Source: an uncultured Brachybacterium sp. (GTDB lineage: Bacteria > Actinomycetota > Actinomycetes > Actinomycetales > Dermabacteraceae). From it: 64,000 nucleotides of DNA. Below are positions 28,995 through 37,698 of the stretch, piece after piece. The position numbers and the translations under genes were made by a program. Every line of letters begins with the position of its first letter. Position 1 is the first letter of the stretch. The stretch lies in assembly GCF_947500705.1 (NCBI RefSeq), contig NZ_CANMSY010000003.1, positions 372,001 to 436,000 of the forward strand. Reading direction: 5' to 3'. The notes beneath the pieces were generated by a model. The model did no database searches. It was given only the letters and a program-made list of their open reading frames with translations, and was not told the origin of the DNA.

Positions 28995-31846
28995 TCGACC
29001 TGGATCTCTGCGATACGGGCGCGGAACCGTCCGGGTTCGTTGCTGTCCGGTGGCAGTTCTGTGATCCACAGAGCGACGCGTTCGGCGTCGAAGGGTTCGG
29101 GAGCCTCGAGTCGGACCTCTCCGTCCCCGGCGAGCTCGCCGGTCGAGAGCACCTCACCGAGGGAGCCGTCCTCGTTCACGGCCCGCAGCTCGATCGTGCC
29201 GCCGTTGTTGCGAGCGGTGGTGAGGTTCACCGCGGTGAGGGTGGAGGGCTCGGCGAAGTCCAATCGGATGCCGACGCCGTCCTTCAGCCCCCCGTAGTCG
29301 GGGCTTCCGTAGTGCTTCGTGGACCAGAACGTCGCGGGGTCGTCGTCGGTCAGCCTCTCCTGCTGGTCGGTGTGGTCCGGCTCCCGATCGCTCCCCTCGG
29401 CGAACAGCTCGACGCCGGCGACCTCGGGGGCGGGCAGGGCGGGATCCTCGGTCGCCTCGGCGGTCGGCTCGACCGGGGCTTCCCCGGTCTCCTCCGCGCT
29501 CGGGGTCTCTGCAGCGGGAGCCGAGGTGGCCAGGGGGTCCTCCAGGATCCCGCTGAGGTCTCGAGTGATCGAGGTGAGCGCGATGACCAGAGCGACCATC
29601 ACCACGATGGCGCCGCCGATGATGATCCACTGCGATTGCAGGGAGCGCTTCTCCTCATCGCGGGGACCCATGGTGAACGTCTCCGGCGCGTCGGCGTCCA
29701 CCGCCACTCCGACCACATCTCGCAGGAGCGAGCTGCGGGCGAACGGCGCGGTGCTCTCGTCAGGAGCGTCATCGAACCGAGAGCGCTCCCTGCCATGGAC
29801 CACGATCGGACCGTCCTCCCGGACCGGTGCGAGAGGTGCGGTGCGGCCGGAGACCGGGCCCGAAATGGTCGACTGGTCGTCAGCATTACGGAGGACAGGC
29901 TGCGCGGGGGTCGGCGCCGAGTGGTCCGGAGTGACTGCGAGGCTGCTGTCCGAGCGCTCTGCGGAGGGCTGCTGCGCTCGCACGTCGGAACCCTCCGGGG
30001 GCTGCGCCGGGGCGAGCGTCGCGGCATCATCCTGCTCCGCGTCACGGGCCAGCGGCCAGTGCGTGCCGGAGGAGCGTGAGGGCAGATCGGCTGCCGTCGC
30101 TCCACCGGCTGCGGTGGAGTCGCCAGCAGCACTGCTGGCTGCAGGGGCACCGGCAAGGGTGGCACCGGCGGCGAGGGCACCAGCCCCGGGGGCCGACGGG
30201 GTTGCGGCCGACGGGGCTGCGGACGACCGATCCCCGGACGACGGCGCGTCCTGCACCGCCGCTCCGTTCGCGGCGGTCGCGGCAGTCTGGTCCGAGATGG
30301 GGTGCGGCCGCGTCGGGAGGGTGATCTCCAGATGGCCCGGGAAGGGGCTGCTGATCCGCTTCTCGTCGAGATGTAGGTCTGTCACGAGAGCTTTCGCCTC
30401 GGAGGAGGTGCGCCGGGACTCCTCGGCCCGCTGTGCCGCCTCCTCAGCCTGATCTTCACCAGCTGACGCGGCGGGCGACTCTCCGCCGTCGGGCGCGGAG
30501 CTCTTGGGCGCGGAGCTGTCGGGTCCCGAGCTGTCGGCCACGGCGTGGGAGTCCTCGGAGTCTGCGGCTCCGTGGTGGGAGTCCCTCCGGCCGGAGGCTG
30601 ATTCCGTCGGCCCGGCGATTGCCGCCGCGATGCCTGCCGCTCCCGCGACGCCCGCCGTACCGGCGGCGCCCGGGGCGCCCGCGGTCCCAGCCACCCCTGC
30701 GAGACCAGCACCCGTCGCGCCGTCAGAGCGCGCAGAGGGGGTTCGCGCGAGGGTGTCCTCCTCGGGCGGCTCCTGGGCAGGCACGGTCTGCATCAGAGCG
30801 GTGCTCTCCAGCTGCTCCTCATCACCGTCGTCACCGTCCTCCGCAGGCGCGGCAGGGGGCGGGGTCTCCATCGGTGACGGGGCATCCGGCGGAGACGGCT
30901 CGGGGGCATCCGACGGCGACGTCGCTGAGCCGTCCGCAGCGTCTTCCGCGGCGGCAGCGGGCTCCTGCGGTGCCCGGCGGGGGTATGCCTCGAGGGTCAC
31001 TGGGATGGACTGCCACGGCTCGAGCGCCTCGATCAGTCCTCGGGTGGTCTCGGGGATCTCGTCGGCCGACTCATTCAGGACCAGGTCGCACAGCAGGTCC
31101 AGGTCCTGGGGGATCTCGGTGTCCACCACGGTCGAGGGCCGGGGCACAGTCCCCTGGGCGTCGTGCTGCGGGCTGCGGCCGGTGAGCGCCCGGTAGAGCA
31201 GCGCGACCAGGGCGGCGGTGTCCTGGAAGGAGGCCACCTCGCGGGACCGATCGAGATCCGGATGGGTCGCGGCCTCCACTCCGATCCCGAGGATCGAGAC
31301 GGCGCCCGAGCGGGTGTCGACGAACACCCGGTTGGAGTCGAGCAGCTGATGACGCACCCCGCGCCGCCGCGCGACCTCGAGTCCGGTCGCGGCCTCGCCG
31401 ATGATCGCGCGGGCGGTCTCCGGATGCAGCGGACCCCGGGCCAGCAGCGCCGCGAGCGGGGGCGCGGGGGGCAGCAGATACTCCACGACCGTCGTCGGCC
31501 CCTGTGCACCCTCGGTGGCGGGCTCCTCCGGGGAGGCCTCGCGCGGATCATCGAGCACCACGATGTCCCGGACGGGCAGCAGATGCGGATCCTCGACGAG
31601 ATAGGCACGGCGCACCGCGTCAGCGGCCTCCAGCGCGGTGTCACCGCGCACGATGAACAGGACCACGTCCTGACCGGTCGCCACCGATCGGGCACGACGC
31701 CAGGAGGCGCCGTCGGCGACGCCGGACAGAGGGATCGTGCCCTCCAGCGTCCACCGGGACCGCAGTGCGTCCGGTTCCGTATTCGTGTTCAAGGCCCGTC
31801 CTTCTCGTCGTCCGGCGGGGGTGTGCCCATCAGGTGCATCGACCAT
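28991..31846 (-). CDS. MurJ-associated pseudokinase with extracellular discoidin-like domain
   Basis: The 951-residue protein has a kinase-like N-terminal domain (about 30-290). The HRD motif is degraded to HQLLDSNRV and the DFG position reads LGIG, so catalysis is not expected. A 440-residue Ala/Pro/Ser linker follows, then a membrane helix (about 735-760: WIIIGGAIVVMVALVIALT) and a C-terminal galactose-binding/F5-8C-like domain (TDDDPATFWST). In Mycobacterium the same parts form the C-terminal half of MviN/MurJ; here they are a separate gene one base after murJ. TTG at 31792 with AAGGA upstream is an alternative, possibly better, start. Confidence 0.8.
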   Translation of the reverse strand: MVDAPDGHTPAGRREGRALNTNTEPDALRSRWTLEGTIPLSGVADGASWRRARSVATGQDVVLFIVRGDTALEAADAVRRAYLVEDPHLLPVRDIVVLDDPREASPEEPATEGAQGPTTVVEYLLPPAPPLAALLARGPLHPETARAIIGEAATGLEVARRRGVRHQLLDSNRVFVDTRSGAVSILGIGVEAATHPDLDRSREVASFQDTAALVALLYRALTGRSPQHDAQGTVPRPSTVVDTEIPQDLDLLCDLVLNESADEIPETTRGLIEALEPWQSIPVTLEAYPRRAPQEPAAAAEDAADGSATSPSDAPEPSPPDAPSPMETPPPAAPAEDGDDGDEEQLESTALMQTVPAQEPPEEDTLARTPSARSDGATGAGLAGVAGTAGAPGAAGTAGVAGAAGIAAAIAGPTESASGRRDSHHGAADSEDSHAVADSSGPDSSAPKSSAPDGGESPAASAGEDQAEEAAQRAEESRRTSSEAKALVTDLHLDEKRISSPFPGHLEITLPTRPHPISDQTAATAANGAAVQDAPSSGDRSSAAPSAATPSAPGAGALAAGATLAGAPAASSAAGDSTAAGGATAADLPSRSSGTHWPLARDAEQDDAATLAPAQPPEGSDVRAQQPSAERSDSSLAVTPDHSAPTPAQPVLRNADDQSTISGPVSGRTAPLAPVREDGPIVVHGRERSRFDDAPDESTAPFARSSLLRDVVGVAVDADAPETFTMGPRDEEKRSLQSQWIIIGGAIVVMVALVIALTSITRDLSGILEDPLATSAPAAETPSAEETGEAPVEPTAEATEDPALPAPEVAGVELFAEGSDREPDHTDQQERLTDDDPATFWSTKHYGSPDYGGLKDGVGIRLDFAEPSTLTAVNLTTARNNGGTIELRAVNEDGSLGEVLSTGELAGDGEVRLEAPEPFDAERVALWITELPPDSNEPGRFRARIAEIQVE

Positions 31847-31847
31847 G

Positions 31848-33587
31848 TTACGAGCCCACCGTCCTGCGGCGCTGGGTGAACCGGCGCAGCCGACGCCGCA
31901 CGGCGTCGATCAGGTGGCGCACCTCCGGTACCCGCAGCAGGTAGGCGACCGCGGCGAAGACCACCACCATCACCCCTGCGACCAGCGCACCCAGCAGCAC
32001 AGCGAGTGCGCGGTGGGTCCAGAACAGATCGTCTGCCAGCTGCACCAGTGCGGTGCCGAGGGCCCAGCTCACCAGGGCGGCTGCCGCGAGCTTCCCGAAC
32101 ATCAGCGCTCCGGCGGCCGCGCTCGGTGGGAGCGTCTCGTGCCGGGCCGCGAGGCGGCGCAGCTGCCAGATGCCCAGCAGCCAGGCCAGCAGGCTGCCGA
32201 GGCTGGTGGAACCGGCCGCAGCCATCGCGGCATAGGCCGGATCGACCATGGTCAGGATGATCGGCACCGAGAGCACCGTGACCAGGGCGATCGGGATCTG
32301 GGCGATGAACGGGGTGCGGGCATCCTCGTAGGCGTAGAACACGCGCTTGATGAGATAGAGGGACGCGAAGGGCACCAGCCCGAGCATGTAGGCGACCAGC
32401 ACGGTGCCGTTGGCCCGGGCCCCGATCTCGCCGGTGCCGCCGCCGATCACCCACATGATCGGTCCGGCCAGGGCGATGAACACCGCGGTGCACAGCATCA
32501 TCGGGACTGCGAGCATCCGGTTGGTCTCGGTGTAGCGGGCCAGCGCGCCGGCGTGGTCCGCCTCCGCGGCGCTGCGGGAGATCGCGGGGAATGCGGCGGT
32601 GACCAGGGTGACCGCGATGATGCCCTGCGGGATCATGAACGCCAGGTAGGCCCACTCCATGGTGAGCAGTGCCGGATAGCGGGCGGCGAGCTCCGGCTGA
32701 TCCTGATACCGCTCCGTCATCCGCACCGCACCGCCGGTGGCCCAGCGGGAGGCCCAGATGCCGAGCTGTCCGAGCCCCAGCATCCCGAGCGACCACAGCC
32801 CGATCCGGCTGAGCTTTCCCAGGCCCAGCCCGCGCAGACCCCACTTCGGGCGAAGGCGCAGGTCGAGCTTCTTGACGTACCAGAACAGGAACAGCACCTG
32901 CGCCGCCGAGCCGCCCACGTTGATCACGGCGATCGCCACGATCATCGACATCGTCCACTGGCCGGGGTCGCCGACGGAGCCCCACAGCCCCAGGAACAGT
33001 GCGGCTCCGAGGATGCCGATGAGGTTGTTGACCACCGGCGCCCACTGGTACGGCCCGAAGGAGTCGTGGGCGTTGAGCAGCTGGCCGCACATCACGTACA
33101 GCGCCGAGAAGAAGATCTGCGGCATCATCCAGTAGCCCATCTGCACCGCGAGCGCGTATGTCGCAGGGGGCAGCAGGCCGCTGGTCAGGGTCAGCAGCAG
33201 CGGGACCGCGACCAGGCAGACGGCGGTGATGCCGAGAGACGCCACGGCGACCAGGGTCATCAGGCGCGAGATGTAGTCGCTGCCGCGGTCCGGACGTTTC
33301 ACCGCGCGCACGATCGCGGGCACCAGGATCGCGTTCAGCGTGCCGCCGCCCACCAGCAGCCAGATGGTGTTGGGCAGCGTGTTCGCGGCGCTGAAGGCGT
33401 TGGCGGCGGCGGACATCGAACCGCTCAGGATCATGCCGAACAGGAAGTTCCGCACGAAGCCGAGCAGGCGCGAGACCATCGACCCCGCGGCCATCAGCAC
33501 GCTGGCGCGCAGCAGGGTCGAGCGGCTGGAGGGGGTGCCGTGGCGGCGATGGCGAGGGACGTGCTGAACGCGGCGGGTGCTGCTCAT
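31848..33587 (-). CDS. murJ: Lipid II flippase MurJ (MviN family)
   Basis: MurJ moves lipid II across the membrane for peptidoglycan synthesis. The 579-residue protein shows about 14 hydrophobic segments and family landmarks: AAGSMVSRLLGFVRNFLF at the start, AFSAANTLPN, and YLIKRVFYAYEDARTPF. It ends without the pseudokinase domain that follows in mycobacterial MviN. ATG overlaps the stop of the DUF6049 gene (ATGA), so it is probably co-transcribed and translationally coupled. Confidence 0.93.
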   Translation of the reverse strand: MSSTRRVQHVPRHRRHGTPSSRSTLLRASVLMAAGSMVSRLLGFVRNFLFGMILSGSMSAAANAFSAANTLPNTIWLLVGGGTLNAILVPAIVRAVKRPDRGSDYISRLMTLVAVASLGITAVCLVAVPLLLTLTSGLLPPATYALAVQMGYWMMPQIFFSALYVMCGQLLNAHDSFGPYQWAPVVNNLIGILGAALFLGLWGSVGDPGQWTMSMIVAIAVINVGGSAAQVLFLFWYVKKLDLRLRPKWGLRGLGLGKLSRIGLWSLGMLGLGQLGIWASRWATGGAVRMTERYQDQPELAARYPALLTMEWAYLAFMIPQGIIAVTLVTAAFPAISRSAAEADHAGALARYTETNRMLAVPMMLCTAVFIALAGPIMWVIGGGTGEIGARANGTVLVAYMLGLVPFASLYLIKRVFYAYEDARTPFIAQIPIALVTVLSVPIILTMVDPAYAAMAAAGSTSLGSLLAWLLGIWQLRRLAARHETLPPSAAAGALMFGKLAAAALVSWALGTALVQLADDLFWTHRALAVLLGALVAGVMVVVFAAVAYLLRVPEVRHLIDAVRRRLRRFTQRRRTVGS

Positions 33588-35950
33588 CGGTGGTCCTCCT
33601 CACTCGGGTCTGGGTCTGGGTCTGGGTCTGTGGCTGGGTCGGGTCCGGCGTCGGCGTCCGCTCTGCGCGACCAGAGCCGCTCGGTGGAGCTGGTGTCGAG
33701 CGTGGAGCGGCCGGAGCGGGCGAGCTCCACCGGATCCTCGGGGCCGCGGATGGCCGGTGCACGGGTCGAGGACCCGATCCGGCGGGCCCGGGCGACTCCC
33801 ACGACGACCAGCAGACCCATCGCGATCACCAGCAGCAGAGTGGTCCAGTTCTCCCAGGAGGGGTTGACCGTGAGGGGGACGTCCACCGGGGCGGTGAGGG
33901 GGCGGCCATCCTCCGTCGTGAGCACGGTGGTGAGGGTGACGGTGCCGTTCGCGATCGCCTCGACCTGCACGGCCGCGTCGATCTGGCCCCGGGCGGGGAC
34001 CTCCACGACCTTCGACTCACCGATCTTCACCAGCGGGCGGTCGGAGGTGACCTGGATGCGCACCGTGATCGGGGTGTCCAGGCCGTTGCTGATGGTGATC
34101 GGGACGCTCACGGCATCGGAGATCACGTTGTACCCCGAGGCGGGGACCACCTCGATGCGGTCCTGGAGCTGTGCGGCGCGAGCGGAGGCATCCTCGGCGC
34201 GGGCCGCCGGGATCTCGGGCTCACCGCGCCAGCGCATCGAGGTGCCCGCCAGGATCTCGAGCCGCGGCGCATCCAGCGGGGAGTCGTCATCCATCGCCGC
34301 GGCGAGCGTGTCGACCTGCTCCCAGGCGGCATCGAGCTCTCTGAGAGCAGTGGGATCGAGCAGCTGCGGCTCACCCGCCTGCGCCAGCGTGCCCCAGCGC
34401 CCGTTGTCGGCGGGCCCGCTGGGGTGCACCTCCTCCGGGGTGACGCGTCCGTGGGCGTACAGCTCCTCACCCTCGCTGCGCGGGTCCGTGGTCCAGTCCT
34501 GGCGGTCCGCGGCATCGAGCAGGTCGCCGGTACGACCGGGCTCGATCCAGGGCGCCTCCGCCAGGGCATCCAGCGCGGCGCCGGCCGCGGCCGGGTCCAG
34601 CACCGAATCCGCCGAGGGAGAGATCAGCAGATGGCGGGGCGCGCTGGCGAACTCGGACGCGATGGTCGCGGTCTCCGCGAGCAGCCGCTGCTGGGTCTGC
34701 TCCACATCAGAGCCCTCGGTGAGCAGCGAGAACTCAGCAGAGAGCTCGGGATCGGGGGCCAGCAGCTGGAGCTGGGCCCCGGCGGTGCTCGTCGAGTCGA
34801 AGATCCCGACCGAGCTCGGGGTGACCGTGGAGCTCGGGGACTCCCGCAGCGAGCTGGAGGGGACGACGGCGGCCGTGCCTCCCGCGGCGAGCACGGAATC
34901 GAGCTGCTCGGGTTCGGCGACCGTGCCGTCCAGCGGAAGGGCCGCCGCACGGGGCGTGATCCCGCTCTCCTCCCAGACCTGATCGCCCCGGTCGAGAGCC
35001 ACCCCGGCGAGCCGGTCGGCTCCGGCCTGCTGCAGGCTGACCGGGTCCGCCTGGGCATAGGGCATGGCCAGCACGGTCCGCTCGCCGACGGACTCCGCGA
35101 GCAGGGCGGCGAGCTCGGCGGAGCGCGGATCGGGCGCGTACTCGCGCACCGGACCGAGGGGGGACTCCTCGTCCGCGCCGTCGCCCGTCGGCTCGTCGGC
35201 ACCGTTCTCCACCGGCATCTGCGGCGGGTCCAGCAGTGCGGGATCGATCCACCAGTCCACGTCCTCGCGCTGGGCGAGTCCACGCACCGAGGCCAGCCGG
35301 CCCGACTCGGAGGACCGGGCGAAGGCCTCCGGATCGATCACCGGGGCGGAGGCATCCTCGGCGGCGAGTGGCAGCAGCACCGACTGGGTGATGGTGTCGG
35401 TGGCATCCGCGGGTCGCCACACCACGAAGGTGCGCAGGGTGCCGAGCGGCTGCTCCTCAGCGGTGACGGTGAGCGAGAGCCGCCGGGTGCCCCAGAAATA
35501 GGGTTCTTCGGAGTAGCCCAGCTTCTCAGCACCGATCTGCACGGTGAGCAGGGCCGACTCCCCGGGAGCCAGCTGCGGATGAGCGGGCGAGCTGGCGAGC
35601 ACCGCCCCGGAGGTGTCCGGGGAGGTATCGGACTGCCACTCGGCGAGCATGCCGCGATCCGTCACCCGAGCGCTGCGGGTGCGCAGATCGAGGGAGAGGG
35701 CGGACAGCGGCTCGGAGGAGGTGTTGGTCACCTCGACCTGCGCCTCGAGAGTCCCGCCCGGCGCGAGCGAGGTGGGGGTGAGGGAGACGAGATCCATGCT
35801 CACCTCAGCGTCCGCGCTCGGTGCCGGCGGCGCCGCGTGGGCGGCAGGAATCAGGGTCGCCGGGCCGCTCACCAGCACTGATGAGGCCATGACCAGTGCC
35901 GTCAGCAGCGCCGCGAGCACCGGGCGCACGGACGGCGGGAACGACGGCAT
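33584..35950 (-). CDS. Secreted, membrane-anchored DUF6049 protein
   Basis: The 788-residue protein starts with a signal peptide (PVLAALLTALVMASSVLVSG, cleavage near AHA). Beta-rich extracytoplasmic domains follow (VSMDLVSLTPTSLAPGGTL), and a C-terminal membrane helix (TLLLVIAMGLLVVVGVARA) sits before a charged tail. The architecture and position (next to murJ and cca) match the actinobacterial DUF6049 family, represented by Rv3909 in M. tuberculosis. Function is not established. ATG at 35950 begins the signal peptide; upstream open frame has no such features. Confidence 0.85.
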   Translation of the reverse strand: MPSFPPSVRPVLAALLTALVMASSVLVSGPATLIPAAHAAPPAPSADAEVSMDLVSLTPTSLAPGGTLEAQVEVTNTSSEPLSALSLDLRTRSARVTDRGMLAEWQSDTSPDTSGAVLASSPAHPQLAPGESALLTVQIGAEKLGYSEEPYFWGTRRLSLTVTAEEQPLGTLRTFVVWRPADATDTITQSVLLPLAAEDASAPVIDPEAFARSSESGRLASVRGLAQREDVDWWIDPALLDPPQMPVENGADEPTGDGADEESPLGPVREYAPDPRSAELAALLAESVGERTVLAMPYAQADPVSLQQAGADRLAGVALDRGDQVWEESGITPRAAALPLDGTVAEPEQLDSVLAAGGTAAVVPSSSLRESPSSTVTPSSVGIFDSTSTAGAQLQLLAPDPELSAEFSLLTEGSDVEQTQQRLLAETATIASEFASAPRHLLISPSADSVLDPAAAGAALDALAEAPWIEPGRTGDLLDAADRQDWTTDPRSEGEELYAHGRVTPEEVHPSGPADNGRWGTLAQAGEPQLLDPTALRELDAAWEQVDTLAAAMDDDSPLDAPRLEILAGTSMRWRGEPEIPAARAEDASARAAQLQDRIEVVPASGYNVISDAVSVPITISNGLDTPITVRIQVTSDRPLVKIGESKVVEVPARGQIDAAVQVEAIANGTVTLTTVLTTEDGRPLTAPVDVPLTVNPSWENWTTLLLVIAMGLLVVVGVARARRIGSSTRAPAIRGPEDPVELARSGRSTLDTSSTERLWSRRADADAGPDPATDPDPDPDPSEEDHR

Positions 35951-36080
35951 GGTGACACTGTAAGCGGCCGCTACCGTAGGGGCCTGCAGGTGCACGCCGC
36001 CACCGCATGAGACAGCTGCACCGCAGTACCTGCGCCGCCACCCTGCGGCGCCGACCGCCCGCACCAGGACAGGACCTCCC

Positions 36081-37556
36081 GTGACCGACCCCGCCGACGA
36101 GACCGCCGCGCGCCTCGACATCGCCCGCACCCGAGCGGCCTCCATGTTCCGGGCGCTGCCCGAGGAGATCCACGAGCTGGGACGGCTGTTCGAGGCGGCC
36201 GGGCACGAGCTCGCGCTGGTGGGTGGACCGGTGCGGGACGCGGTGCTGGGCCGCTCGAGCGCCGATCTGGACTTCACGACCTCCGCCCGGCCCGACGAGA
36301 CCGAGGCGATCCTGCGCGGATGGACGGGCGAAGGCGCGATCTGGGACATGGGCCGCGACTTCGGGACCCTCGGCGGAGTGCGCGATGGGGTGAAGGTCGA
36401 GATCACCACCTACCGCACCGAGTCCTACGACCCCACCAGCCGCAAGCCGCAGGTCGAGTACGGCGACACCCTCGAGGGCGACCTGTCGCGCCGGGACTTC
36501 ACCGTCAACGCGATGGCGGTGAGGCTCCCCTCGCTCGAGCTGGTGGATCCCTTCGACGGCCTCGGCGACCTCGCCCGCACCCTGCTGCGCACTCCGGTCG
36601 CGCCCGCACAGTCCTTCAGCGACGACCCGCTGCGGATGATGCGCGCGGTGCGCTTCGTCTCCCAGCTCGGATTCCGGATCGAGGACGCGACGGCCGACGC
36701 GATCGAGCAGCTCGCCGAGCGGATCACGATCGTCTCCGCCGAGCGGGTGCGCGAGGAGCTGGTCAAGCTCATGCTGGGCGCCCACCCGCGCGGCGGGCTC
36801 GAGCTGCTGACCGAGCTGGGTCTGGCCGCTCACGTGCTCCCGGAGCTGCCCGCCCTCCAGCTCGAGATCGACGAGCACCACCATCACAAGGACGTCTACC
36901 AGCACACGCTCACGGTGCTCGACCAGGCGATCGACCTCGAGTCCCCGGCCGGCTCCGGCGGCCCCAGCGAGCGCCCGGATCTGGTGCTGCGCCTGGCCGC
37001 GCTGATGCATGACGTGGGCAAGCCCGCCACCCGGCGCTTCGAGGAGGGGGGCGTGGTCACCTTCCGCTTCCACGAGACGGTGGGCGCGAAGATGACGTCG
37101 AAGCGGATGCGCACGCTGACCTTCGACAAGGACACCACCAAGAAGGTCGCCCGCCTGGTCGAGCTGCACCTGCGCTTCCACGGCTATGTCGAGTCTCCCT
37201 GGACCGACTCGGCGGTGCGCCGCTATGTCACCGACGCCGGGGACCTGCTGCCGCAGCTGAACCGCCTCACCCGCGCCGATGTCACCACCCGCAACCGTCG
37301 CAAGGCCCGTTCCCTCGCGCTCGCCTATGACGAGCTCGAGGCGCGCATCGACCAGCTCGCCACGCAGGAGGAGATCGGCAAGATCCGACCTGACCTGGAC
37401 GGCAACCGGATCATGCAGATCCTGGACCTCCCGCCCGGTCGGGTGGTGGGAGAGGCCTACCAGCACCTGCTCGAGCTGCGGATGGAGCACGGACCCCTGG
37501 GCGAGGAGCGCGCCATCGAGGAGCTGCGTACCTGGTGGGCCGCCCGCGAGGTGTGA
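36081..37556 (+). CDS. cca: CCA tRNA nucleotidyltransferase
   Basis: This enzyme builds or repairs the 3'-CCA of tRNA. The 491-residue protein has the nucleotidyltransferase head GGPVRDAVLGRSSADLDF, the SRRDFTVNAMA motif, the fingers region FSDDPLRMMRAVRF, and a C-terminal HD domain (ALMHDVGKPATRRF). It starts at GTG and diverges from the DUF6049 gene across 130 bases. The pairing with DUF6049/murJ is conserved in actinobacteria. Confidence 0.94.
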   Translation: MTDPADETAARLDIARTRAASMFRALPEEIHELGRLFEAAGHELALVGGPVRDAVLGRSSADLDFTTSARPDETEAILRGWTGEGAIWDMGRDFGTLGGVRDGVKVEITTYRTESYDPTSRKPQVEYGDTLEGDLSRRDFTVNAMAVRLPSLELVDPFDGLGDLARTLLRTPVAPAQSFSDDPLRMMRAVRFVSQLGFRIEDATADAIEQLAERITIVSAERVREELVKLMLGAHPRGGLELLTELGLAAHVLPELPALQLEIDEHHHHKDVYQHTLTVLDQAIDLESPAGSGGPSERPDLVLRLAALMHDVGKPATRRFEEGGVVTFRFHETVGAKMTSKRMRTLTFDKDTTKKVARLVELHLRFHGYVESPWTDSAVRRYVTDAGDLLPQLNRLTRADVTTRNRRKARSLALAYDELEARIDQLATQEEIGKIRPDLDGNRIMQILDLPPGRVVGEAYQHLLELRMEHGPLGEERAIEELRTWWAAREV

Positions 37557-37698
37557 GCAGGGCCGCACCGGACGTGCACACCCTGTGTGCTTCGACGCCA
37601 GAGAGTTCCGTCGGCCGTGGCGTCGTGCTCATACTGGGAGGCCGTGCACCAGCGGTGCGCGCGCAACCGTCCGTCCCCTCGTAGGACCAGGAGCAGTC

